Source: Streptococcus ovuberis
GTDB lineage: Bacteria > Bacillota > Bacilli > Lactobacillales > Streptococcaceae
Direction of reading: 5' to 3'
DNA length: 64,000 nt
NCBI RefSeq assembly: GCF_012396585.1
Contig: NZ_JAAXPR010000006.1
Location: 28,993 to 92,992, forward strand
How positions within the stretch are numbered: the stretch's first letter is position 1; every line of letters begins with the position of its first letter. Positions 35,452 to 45,082 of this stretch are shown here, piece by piece. The notes beneath the pieces were generated by a model. The model did no database searches. It saw only the letters and a program-made list of their open reading frames with translations, and was not told the origin of the DNA. A program made the position numbers and the translations under genes.

Positions 35452-36809
35452 ATGACAAACGAAACATTAGCTCAAAATATCCTAGATCTCGTTGGAGGTC
35501 CAGAAAATGTGACACGTGCTACACACTGTGCAACTCGCCTAAGGCTTGTTCTAAAAGATGAAAGTAAGGTTCAAAAAGAGGCGATTGACGGCTTAGAAAA
35601 AGTCAATGGAAGCGTCTTTGCGGGTGGGCAGTATCAAGTGATTATTGGTTTGACTGTTCCTGCAGTCCATGAGGCATTTTTAAAGGCTATGGGGACTCCA
35701 ATGACAGATGTGGAAGCTCCATCTGAGAAAGAACAAGGGAATCTTTTTAATCGCTTTTTCAAGAGTATTGTAGGGATTATGACACCCACATTTGGCATTA
35801 TGGGGGCGGCTGGTATCTTGAAAGGATTACTGGCCCTTGCAGTTGCTATGAAACTCTTGCAACCAACGGATGGGGCCTATCAAATTTGGTACGCTGTGGC
35901 ACAAAGTTTCTTTTATTTTTTACCTATATGGGTTGGATTCAACGCCAGTAAGGTGTTTGGTGGCAGTCAATTTATAGGTGCAGCGCTTGGTGCTTCCCTC
36001 GTGTTTCCCGACATCATTGCCTTACAGACTGCTGGTGAGAGCATTTCCTTCTTTGGTATCCCAGTTGTTCTGGTCAACTATACGCAGTCTCTGTTTCCTG
36101 CGATGGTTGCGGCTTTTGTAGCAGCTAAAATCGAAAAATTCTTGCTAAAAGAATTCATGAAACAGTCAGTTGGATGTTTACACCGCTCATGACTATAGTG
36201 ATTACAGCGCCTTTGGCTTTCTTGGTTTTGGGTCCTGTCATGACACAATTATCAAACGGTTTAGCTACTATTGTGATGGCTATCTATAATTTCAGTCCGA
36301 TTCTTTTTGGAATTATTGGAGGTGCTTTTTGGCAAGTAGTTGTTATTTTTGGATTGCATTATGCTTTTATTCCTGTACTCATTAATAATATTACGAATCT
36401 TGGACAAGATCCTATTAATGCTGTTTTCCAGGTCACAGTATTTGCTTTAGCTGGTGCCGCTATTGGGTTTGCATTGAAGACCAAAAATGCGAAAAATAAA
36501 TCTATGGGCTATTCCGTTGGTATTACAGGATTGATTGGTATCACAGAACCGATTATCTACAGCGTAGCTCTTCCGTATCGTCGTCAATTCGTTTATGCCT
36601 TTATTTCAGGAGGAATGGCTGGTGCCATCCAAGCCTTTGCGAATGCTAAAATCTACGGTTTCGGAAATGGTGGATTGATGGCATTTCCATTATTCATTGA
36701 CCCACAAACCAACAGCTTGCACAGCATGTATTCCTTTATAATTGCAGCAGCAGTAGCATTCTTTGTTCCAATTATTTTGAACTTTGTTTTGGGAACTGGT
36801 GAAGATTGA
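35452..36809 (+). pseudogene. PTS EIIBC (beta-glucoside type), split by a frameshift
   Basis: The first frame (35452-36192) encodes EIIB (GGPENVTRATHCATRLRLVL, active Cys) and the first half of EIIC. The second (overlapping, to 36809) begins in frame at RIHETVSWMFTPLMT and continues with GLHYAFIPVLINNI and GITEPIIYSVALPYRR to the end. The two halves join seamlessly if one A is restored to the AAAA run at 36147-36150, giving a normal EIIBC of about 452 residues. No EIIA domain follows. As sequenced the permease is broken; a sequencing error, a homopolymer phase switch or -1 slippage could rescue it. It belongs to the Bgl family, which transports glucosides, and its role here would be import of the islet's substrate. 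Confidence 0.85.
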
Positions 36810-37061
36810 GACTCCCGATTCTTATCGCCACATGGCGCTTTTCTAGAGAGCAGAATAGAGCCAGTAGAGGCCGCTCAAAATATTTGGATAGAGTTTGTAT
36901 CCTCGACCTGAGAACCTTAAACAGTCAGGGGAGTGACTGTTTGAGGGTAGCGAGTTAGCAAACAACTGATGGTTCATCCGTTAGGCTAGAAGTGATAAAT
37001 TCAACTATCATTTCATTCTCATGTATGGGAGACAATCTTAGACAGCTTCAACTAAAACCTA
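36810..37061. other. Gene-free stretch at the right end of the islet
   Basis: Contains a strong hairpin CCTTAAACAGTCA/TGACTGTTTGAGG (36915-36946, loop GGGGAG) without a T-run. No credible open frame. This is the novel-DNA side of the right islet junction. Confidence 0.5.
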
Positions 37062-37122
37062 AAAATCACACTGTTCGGCTTAATCTTGATGGTTTTCAAG
37101 ACGAGGCTGACAGTGTGATTTT
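37062..37122 (-). terminator. Terminator of the aldo/keto reductase unit
   Basis: AAAATCACACTGT pairs with ACAGTGTGATTTT. On the minus strand the stem is followed by TTTTTAGG. A diverged copy lies at 25564-25613. Confidence 0.75.
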
Positions 37123-37327
37123 CGTTTGGAGTCACAACTTTTCTCAGGAAGAGTTGAAGAGTTATGGATTAATTTGGTTTTGGCAGGGCGCCTACAACTT
37201 GATGAGGCTTGTAAGGTTCGTCTAAGTAAGCCATCTCTTCTGGGGTCAGGCTGACAGCAAAAGCGCCCATAAAGTCATCCAAATAGGCTTCTTTAGTGAC
37301 ACCGACAATAGGGGAATGAATCCCTTT
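37111..37327. repeat. Flanking repeat, right copy
   Basis: Counterpart of 25602-25809. It covers the terminator arm, the region after the stop codon and the last 50 or so codons of the intact aldo/keto reductase. This copy is the functional one. Confidence 0.85.
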
Positions 37328-38167
37328 TTGCCAGAGCCAAGCTAGAGCTACTTGGCTGCGGGTGATGCCATGCCGCTCTGCTAGGGTAGCTACGCGTTCC
37401 ACAATTGCCCGATCATCGTCTTCGGTGCTATCGTATTTGGCTTTAGCGACAGCATCGGTTTTACTACGAGCGGTATCTGCTGTCCAGTCACGAACCACTC
37501 GACCGGCTGCTAATGGACTATAAGGGACCAGTGCGACGCCCGAATCTTGACAAAATGGCATCATCTCCCGCTCATCCTCACGGTAGAGGAGGTTATAGTG
37601 GTTTTGCATAACCGAAAACTTGGTCCACCCATATTTTTCAGCCACATATTGGGCTTTTTGGAATTGCCAGGCATACATAGCAGAAGCCCCTAAATAATGC
37701 ACCTTACCAGCAACAACCAAATCATGAAGCGCAGCCATGGTTTCTTCGATAGGGGTGTGATAATCCCATCGGTGAATGTAGAGCAGGTCGATATAATCTG
37801 TTCCTAAACGTTTTAAACTGGCTTCAACTTGGTGGAAAATAGCCTTACGTGAAAGTCCAGTAGTATTACGTCCATCATCTTTGCCATCACCAAAGAACAG
37901 CTTGGTCGCGATGACGATCTGCTCTCGCTTAGCGAAATCTCTCAAAGCTCGGCCTAAATACTCCTCACTGGTCCCACCTGCATAAGTATTGGCTGTATCA
38001 AAAAAGTTAATGCCTAGATCCAGAGCTTTCTTAATCAGCTGACGACTGCGGTCTTCGTCTAGGAGCCAGCCTGAGTGAAATCCTTTGGAAGCATCTCCAA
38101 AACTCATACAACCAAGGCAAAGCTTTGAAACTTCTAACCCCGTTTGACCTAATCTTGTGTATTCCAT
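37169..38167 (-). CDS. Aldo/keto reductase
   Basis: A 332-residue NADPH-dependent oxidoreductase of the (beta/alpha)8 AKR family. DTANTYAGGTSEEYLG carries the catalytic Tyr, VIATKLFFGDG the Lys, and LLYIHRWDYHTPIEETM the His. It is similar to YajO/YghZ-like reductases. It lies 6 bp after the MFS gene at 38174 and ends in the terminator at 37062. Its 3' end is duplicated as a relic at 25652. Physiological substrate unknown. Confidence 0.9.
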   Translation of the reverse strand: MEYTRLGQTGLEVSKLCLGCMSFGDASKGFHSGWLLDEDRSRQLIKKALDLGINFFDTANTYAGGTSEEYLGRALRDFAKREQIVIATKLFFGDGKDDGRNTTGLSRKAIFHQVEASLKRLGTDYIDLLYIHRWDYHTPIEETMAALHDLVVAGKVHYLGASAMYAWQFQKAQYVAEKYGWTKFSVMQNHYNLLYREDEREMMPFCQDSGVALVPYSPLAAGRVVRDWTADTARSKTDAVAKAKYDSTEDDDRAIVERVATLAERHGITRSQVALAWLWQKGIHSPIVGVTKEAYLDDFMGAFAVSLTPEEMAYLDEPYKPHQVVGALPKPN

Positions 38168-38173
38168 GATAAC

Positions 38174-39331
38174 CTACTTTCTATTTTTTTGATTTTTGAT
38201 GACCATTAAGGCAAAGCTCCCTATTGCAAGGAAGCATAGAAAGAGTCCTTCTACCAAGTAAATGGATTTGACCTCTTTTAAGTGTAACATATTTTGAAGA
38301 ACTTTAATGCTGACAGGTGCAAAGGCAGATCCGATGTTAAAGCCCATCAATAGGAGTGCTGTCCGACGCTCGCCACTACCATCTGAAACCTGATTAGCTA
38401 AATTCATCAAATAAGGGACAAAACTTCTAAAGGCTAGGCCGATCGCGATGTTAGATAGCAGGACTAAACTAAGGTTTCTGGTCAAGCCTAAACACAGTAA
38501 AGATACTCCCATACCGGTCAGGGCTACTGGCAGGAGCCACTGCTTAAACAGTTGGATACTTTTTCCAAAAAGTAAGCCGGCTGACATGGCCCCAAAGCCC
38601 ATAAGAGCTAGTGCCAGACTAGCATCCTTAGCCGTTCCAAAACGACCTTCCAAAAGCAGAGCGGTCAGTTTAACAGAAACACTCATATAAACGGTAATGA
38701 GAATCATCAAAAGGACGATGAGCAGTAAAAATGCCTTGTCTATTTTAATCTTAGTGTGTTGCCTAGCTTCTACTGTCCTAGGGCTACCAATATTAGGTAC
38801 AAAGAAACTAAAGAGTAAAAGGACTGGCAAGATGATGAGGTAAACCCAAAGCGTCTGGCGCCATCCGCCTGCAATCAGTTGGGCTACCAAAAGTGAGGTC
38901 ACGATGCCACCGATTCCCTCAAAAGCTGATTGAAATCCAATCATGCTGGAAAGTTCATTTCCCTTGTATAGATGCGAGGAAAAACTAAAGAGCAAGGGGT
39001 TAAACAGGCCGATACCGATACCGAAGGTCACCCGACTGATAAATAACCAAATAAAAGAGCTTGTTAACATAGGGGCAAAGCCGCTAACCAGGGTGATCAC
39101 CAATCCGAGTTGGACCGTTTGTTTGTACCCCAGTTTTTCTGCCAAGTGTGGGCTAAAGGAAACCGTCAACATGGTAAAGAGGGCGGGTAGAGTAGATAAA
39201 AGCTCTACTAGGGTACTGTTGATCTTACTGTATTCCTGGGTAATTTCAGGTAAAGAAGGTAAGAGTACTCCGGAAGAGAGCACGATCACAGAAACCAATA
39301 AAAGAGAGAGTTTTTGAAGTCTGGCAGTCAT
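38174..39331 (-). CDS. MFS transporter
   Basis: A 385-residue protein with about 12 membrane helices and an opening LLLVSVIVLSSGVLLPSLPE typical of the CynX/NarK-like or drug-proton antiporter MFS group. The loop-2 motif is represented by LAEKLGYKQTVQLGL. It lies directly before the aldo/keto reductase on one transcript and about 180 bp after the GH1 gene. The substrate cannot be inferred. Confidence 0.83.
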   Translation of the reverse strand: MTARLQKLSLLLVSVIVLSSGVLLPSLPEITQEYSKINSTLVELLSTLPALFTMLTVSFSPHLAEKLGYKQTVQLGLVITLVSGFAPMLTSSFIWLFISRVTFGIGIGLFNPLLFSFSSHLYKGNELSSMIGFQSAFEGIGGIVTSLLVAQLIAGGWRQTLWVYLIILPVLLLFSFFVPNIGSPRTVEARQHTKIKIDKAFLLLIVLLMILITVYMSVSVKLTALLLEGRFGTAKDASLALALMGFGAMSAGLLFGKSIQLFKQWLLPVALTGMGVSLLCLGLTRNLSLVLLSNIAIGLAFRSFVPYLMNLANQVSDGSGERRTALLLMGFNIGSAFAPVSIKVLQNMLHLKEVKSIYLVEGLFLCFLAIGSFALMVIKNQKNRK

Positions 39332-39514
39332 AATTTACATTCCTTTTTGAGATTCCATAGAGAATAGAACCATCCGCTGATGGATGCAGGCGAGAGAAAG
39401 TTTGGACTCTGTTGGAGGAGGGATAGCTCCATAGAGCTACTTGTGTCCTGAGGAAGTCTGGCTAGTGACTCTTTCCTGCTTTTTTTCTGTTATTTGACCT
39501 TTAGATAGCTTTTC

Positions 39515-40963
<1,449 letters not shown>

Positions 40964-41149
40964 TCATAGAAAGTTTTCTTTCATAATCCCCGCTGTTTTT
41001 TCGTTTAAATAATAACTGTCACTCTGTCCTGATGAGTTGGCATCATCCCTTCTGTTAAGAGTGATACCTCGGTAGAGTGAGTTGGGTTCCTCATAAGAAT
41101 TGGCATCTGTAGTTGATAGTTTGTTGGGTTAATCGGAGCCGCCTCAAAA

Positions 41150-41390
41150 CGAAATGCGGTTTATCCGAATGGTAAATGGACATCTTTTCGGCATAGTTTA
41201 CAAAGAATTGCCGACCTAGTTCCATCGTATTAAGGCTGACATGGATAAGCAGTTAAGCACCAGTATCTGATAAGAGTCCGAGGGCAAGTTTGGTAGGCAA
41301 ACGAGTTATGGCCTCACGCATTAGCAAAACTTTTGCCCAAGGTCTCAAAAGCAAAGACTGCATCAGTTACTGCTGATAGAGACAGGATTT
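41150..41390 (-). pseudogene. Decayed EIIA(Glc) domain
   Basis: Minus-strand frames read SAVTDAVFAFETLGKSFANA, LPTKLALGLLSDTGA, LLIHVSLNTMELGRQFFVNY and so on, interrupted by stops and frameshifts. VFAxxxLGxxxA, PTKHAxGLxSDxG and LLIHVxLNTxELG are the conserved blocks of EIIA(Glc), including the phospho-His. It lies just downstream of the EIIBC gene, which suggests that an original EIIBCA (BglP-like) protein lost its EIIA. The remaining 40940-41150 stretch shows nothing recognisable. Confidence 0.75.
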
Positions 41391-41451
41391 AACCTAGTAT
41401 TAGGTATACCAAAACTTACTCTTTACGAACTAGCGCTGTCTCAACAAGTGT

Positions 41452-42825
41452 TTAGGCAGTTGATTCGTTTTTTTCAAATTTTAAGGATAAAAGGTAAGTT
41501 AAGCTTGCTGTTGTGACAATCGTAATTCCCATAGCTATAAGAATATTCCAGAAAAATCCCATGGTATTATCCCCAATATAGAGAACAACAGCGGGTAATC
41601 CAGATGATCCGGTCGCAAATCGACGGACTTGCATGAGACCGGCGTAAAGTCCTCCAAGTCCACCACCAACCATGGCAGCGTAGAGTGGGTATTTTTTAGG
41701 AAGGCTAATACCATAAAGAATAGGCTCTGTTATTCCCATGTAACCGGTAATTGCACCTGAGGTCGCAATTTGCTTGGTGCGCTTATCCTTTGCTCTAAAG
41801 GCAACGACTGCTGCTGCAGTCGCTTGAGCCATATTGGATAATAGAGCTCCAGGGCCAAAGATGGAATCGTACCCAACTTGTGCCATCTGCATAATCCCCA
41901 GTGGCGCAATCCCATTATGGATCCCAAACATTACCATTACGGGTAAAAGAGATCCGATAAGGACCGCTGGTACCCAACTAGCATGGACAGAGAGGTAAGT
42001 GAAGATCGAAGCTAATCCGCTTCCTATGATGGCTCCAATAGGACCTAGTGTAGAAAAAGCGAGGGTTCCCATAATTAAGAAAGTCAAGAGTGGCACAAAA
42101 ACTAGCTCTATTGATTTCGGTATTATTTTATTTAAAAAGCCTTCTACATAAGATTGGACAAAGACAACTAAAATTGCTGGGATAACTGATGAGGTATAGG
42201 TTGCCAATTTAAACGGAATCAGTCCGAAGAAATAGACCGGTTCCCCAGCTGTGACAAAATTAGTCCAGTTTGGATGAAGCATCATAGCAACAACACCAAC
42301 AGCTAATATTGGATTTGTCTTTAATTTTTGGGCGGAGGTAAAAGCTAAAATGAGGGGGAGATAGTAGAAAACACCGTCTGCAAAAGTATTGAGCATGGTG
42401 TAGGTTTGACTGGTATTGTCAATAATCTTAAAGACTACAAGTAAGGCAAGGACGGCCTTGACCATCCCTGCTCCAGATAAGGCAGGGATAACTGGTTGAA
42501 AGGCAGCAGCAATAAAATCGATGACTTGCTGAGTAAGTGATGCTTTCTCTGTTTCCTGGCTCATTTCTGGAGAAAGTGCTATTAGTGGGATCACTTCTTC
42601 ATAGACATCTTTAACGTGGGTTCCGATGACAACCTGATGTACACCTGCATTTAACAAGTACATGGTCACTCCATCAAGCTGTTCCAGTTTTTCTTTTTCT
42701 ACCAGACCTGCATCTTTTAGTTTAAAACGCAAACGTGTCTGACAATGATAGACATCGGCAACATTATCTTTGCCGCCGAGGTGACTCACGATTGATTTAG
42801 CGAGCTCCGTGAACTTTTTTGACAT
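41452..42825 (-). CDS. PTS beta-glucoside transporter EIIBC
   Basis: A 457-residue permease. EIIB at residues about 1-90 has the active Cys in DVYHCQTRLRFKL. EIIC occupies about 100-450, with GMFGIHNGI-like VMFGIHNGIAPLG and GITEPILYGISLPKKYP. It imports and phosphorylates beta-glucosides for the GH1 enzyme. It lacks the EIIA domain, remnants of which lie downstream, so it needs EIIA in trans. The RpiR-type regulator is divergent, 146 bp away. Confidence 0.9.
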   Translation of the reverse strand: MSKKFTELAKSIVSHLGGKDNVADVYHCQTRLRFKLKDAGLVEKEKLEQLDGVTMYLLNAGVHQVVIGTHVKDVYEEVIPLIALSPEMSQETEKASLTQQVIDFIAAAFQPVIPALSGAGMVKAVLALLVVFKIIDNTSQTYTMLNTFADGVFYYLPLILAFTSAQKLKTNPILAVGVVAMMLHPNWTNFVTAGEPVYFFGLIPFKLATYTSSVIPAILVVFVQSYVEGFLNKIIPKSIELVFVPLLTFLIMGTLAFSTLGPIGAIIGSGLASIFTYLSVHASWVPAVLIGSLLPVMVMFGIHNGIAPLGIMQMAQVGYDSIFGPGALLSNMAQATAAAVVAFRAKDKRTKQIATSGAITGYMGITEPILYGISLPKKYPLYAAMVGGGLGGLYAGLMQVRRFATGSSGLPAVVLYIGDNTMGFFWNILIAMGITIVTTASLTYLLSLKFEKNESTA

Positions 42826-42971
42826 AAGACCACTCCTTCGTAGTTGTTTTCATTTTTATTATAAGGTCTTGACTGGACAAAATCAGCTCTTTTCGGTAAA
42901 CTTGGTATGCGATTTCATTTTTTTACCTTTAAGGATAGCAAAGCTGAAATAAACTGAAATGGAGGGCGTCT

Positions 42972-43823
42972 ATGCTTGATAAGATTAAAGAATTAGCTGC
43001 TAGTAGCCAATCATCCAAGGGGACTATTGCGACCTACCTGCTAGAGCACCTCAAGGACATTGAGCACCAGTCTTTGGAAGAATTGGCCAAGGCCACCTAC
43101 ACCTCCAAGGCTAGTTTAGTTCGGTTCGCTCAAACATTGGGTTACAAGGGGTGGACAGATTTTCTGCCGGCCTTGATTGCTGAGCGCTACTATTCAGTGA
43201 CTCATTACTCTGAGGTGGATCACAGCTTGCCTTTTGGTCAAGACGATAGTAGCTCTGCCATTATCCAAAAAATCGCCACGATTCAAAAAGAGAGTATACA
43301 AGATACCGCAGATAGACTGGTGCCTGAAGATTTAGAAAAGGCGGTAGTTTGGTTAGCCAAGGCACGCAGAGTGGTTCTTTTCGGACTGAGCCCCAACGAG
43401 TATATCGGTCACCTCTTCAAGCGAAAAATGCTTGCGTTGGGCAAGACGATAGAGGTCGCTCATGTTGGGGAATTTGGGCTGACAACAGCTTCTTTGACAA
43501 AGGATGATCTAGCTATTTTAATTTCCTATTCGGGGAATTCCAGCGGCATAGAGACACTAAGGTTTATCCCTCAGCTCAAGGAAAAATCGGTGCCTATCAT
43601 CGGCCTAACGAGTGAACAGGGGCACAGCTTACGACAGGCAGCTGACCTCATCTTTACAATCTGTACCCGTGAGGATAAGTTCCGCAAGATCGGCAATTTT
43701 TCAACGGAAGAGTCTATCCTTTTTATCCTAAACACCCTTTATGCCCTCTATTTCAAGTCGGATTATTTTGCCCACTATGTTCACAAGACCCTGCTCTCCC
43801 AACAGTTAGAAGGCAAACGTTAG
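42972..43823 (+). CDS. RpiR/MurR-family regulator
   Basis: A 283-residue regulator with an N-terminal HTH (QSLEELAKATYTSKASLVRFAQ, GYKGWTDF) and a C-terminal SIS phosphosugar-binding domain (VVLFGLSPNEYIGHLFKRKM, AILISYSGNSSG, IIGLTSEQGHSL). It is divergent from the beta-glucoside PTS gene and probably regulates it in response to a phosphorylated sugar. RBS GGAGG precedes ATG. Confidence 0.88.
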   Translation: MLDKIKELAASSQSSKGTIATYLLEHLKDIEHQSLEELAKATYTSKASLVRFAQTLGYKGWTDFLPALIAERYYSVTHYSEVDHSLPFGQDDSSSAIIQKIATIQKESIQDTADRLVPEDLEKAVVWLAKARRVVLFGLSPNEYIGHLFKRKMLALGKTIEVAHVGEFGLTTASLTKDDLAILISYSGNSSGIETLRFIPQLKEKSVPIIGLTSEQGHSLRQAADLIFTICTREDKFRKIGNFSTEESILFILNTLYALYFKSDYFAHYVHKTLLSQQLEGKR

Positions 43824-43838
43824 GATTCAAGAGAAGGG

Positions 43839-43888
43839 AAAAAGTGGTCAGCACACTTCCTTTGGAAGCGTAGCTGTACCACTTTTTT
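43839..43888. terminator. Bidirectional terminator between convergent genes
   Basis: AAAAAGTGGTCAGC pairs with GCTGTACCACTTTTT around a short loop, with T-runs on both strands. It overlaps the last bases of the hydrolase gene. Confidence 0.8.
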
Positions 43889-44681
43889 ATTTTCTAGTTA
43901 AGTTAAAGGGTTGTCCTGCAGCTAGAACTTGGATGCGTTCTGGATTGACGACCTTATCCATTAGATCTTGTGGGTCCATGTTAAAGGTGTTCATATTCGG
44001 CGCATCAACTGTTCCCCAATGTTGACAGATCAGGTCTGCCTGTGGGTAGGTATTGGCCAGACGGACGGCATTAAGAAAGCCAATATGCCAGAAGTTATCC
44101 GACCAATCAAAGAAAATAGCATCTGGTGCAGGCATCTCGTACTGCTCAGGAAGGGCTTTAGAATCACCAGGGATGTAAATCGTCCCATCAGGGGTTGTGA
44201 GGTAAAAACCGCATAGGTCCTCGACCGCATAGGTCCGACCGTACTTAGGATTATCGCTTTTCCAGTTGTGCCAAGCTCTTGTCACCTCAACTGTGACATC
44301 GTTGACAGAAAAGCGGTCGCCAACGGCATGTCCTGTAGCTGTTAACCCTTCTTGTTTGATTAATCCAGCGACAAAGTGTGGTGCATGGTACTCAACCACT
44401 CGCTCACGGGTCAATTGGCGGAAACTCTTGCTAAAATGATCGTTGTCATCATGGGTGATCAGAACCGCATCCAAATGAGGGATTTTCTCCGACGTGATGG
44501 GCATTTCGATCAAAAGAGGCATATCAAAATCCTCAACCACGGGGTCAATCATGATATTAGTGCCGCGACTGTTGATGTGAAGGCCAGAATTACCTAGCCA
44601 CCGCAAGACAGTTCCTTGGATCGGTTCAAAGGCTTCTGCACCGTAAGCTTGGGTTTTTGGTGGGGTCGCTTGTTTGGTCAT
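43887..44681 (-). CDS. MBL-fold metallo-hydrolase (UlaG-like)
   Basis: A 264-residue metallo-beta-lactamase-fold protein. The metal motif is ITHDDNDHFSKS (HxDxDH variant), with further ligands in IYIPGDSKA and ICQHWGTVDAP. The best overall resemblance is to the UlaG/RomA-like branch, which includes phosphodiesterases and lactonases. It appears monocistronic, convergent to the RpiR gene. The substrate is unknown. Confidence 0.85.
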   Translation of the reverse strand: MTKQATPPKTQAYGAEAFEPIQGTVLRWLGNSGLHINSRGTNIMIDPVVEDFDMPLLIEMPITSEKIPHLDAVLITHDDNDHFSKSFRQLTRERVVEYHAPHFVAGLIKQEGLTATGHAVGDRFSVNDVTVEVTRAWHNWKSDNPKYGRTYAVEDLCGFYLTTPDGTIYIPGDSKALPEQYEMPAPDAIFFDWSDNFWHIGFLNAVRLANTYPQADLICQHWGTVDAPNMNTFNMDPQDLMDKVVNPERIQVLAAGQPFNLTRK

Positions 44682-45082
44682 GTCAATCTCCTCAATTCCT
44701 TTTCCTCTACTTTACGTTAAATAGCCTTAAAATGCAAGTCTCTGCCCAAAGCTTGAAACCAGATTTCAAGATAGCGTGGTAAGATGAAACGCGGACGAGA
44801 TAACCTGAAAAAGAGAGAGTGATTTTGACGTTGTTGGAGACTCTAGCTGCTCTTTCTTTTTGGGGGACAACTGGCTTAAATGCTTGGAGAGGTAATGAGT
44901 GGGGATTGTTGCCTGTTTATTTTGGTTTGTGGAATTGAAACACTTGCAATGATTTTTAAGTTTTTAAATCTTTCCTAACGCTCAGGTTTACGCTTGTTGT
45001 GATGAGATTTTCTCGTCTGACCTGCCCAAAGTCAAGGCTTTTATGTTACAATAGAAAAGACTATAAGATTTTGGAGAATGAT
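44682..45082. other. Gene-free stretch before aspS
   Basis: No gene, relic or repeat is recognised. It should contain the aspS promoter; TTACAAT at about 45045-45051 may be its -10 region. Confidence 0.3.

Noticed and set aside
36141..36174. Programmed -1 frameshift in the EIIBC gene
   Set aside because: Only a single AAA codon could slip; the preceding CTA codon would not re-pair, and no stimulatory structure is obvious. A simple one-base loss is more likely.
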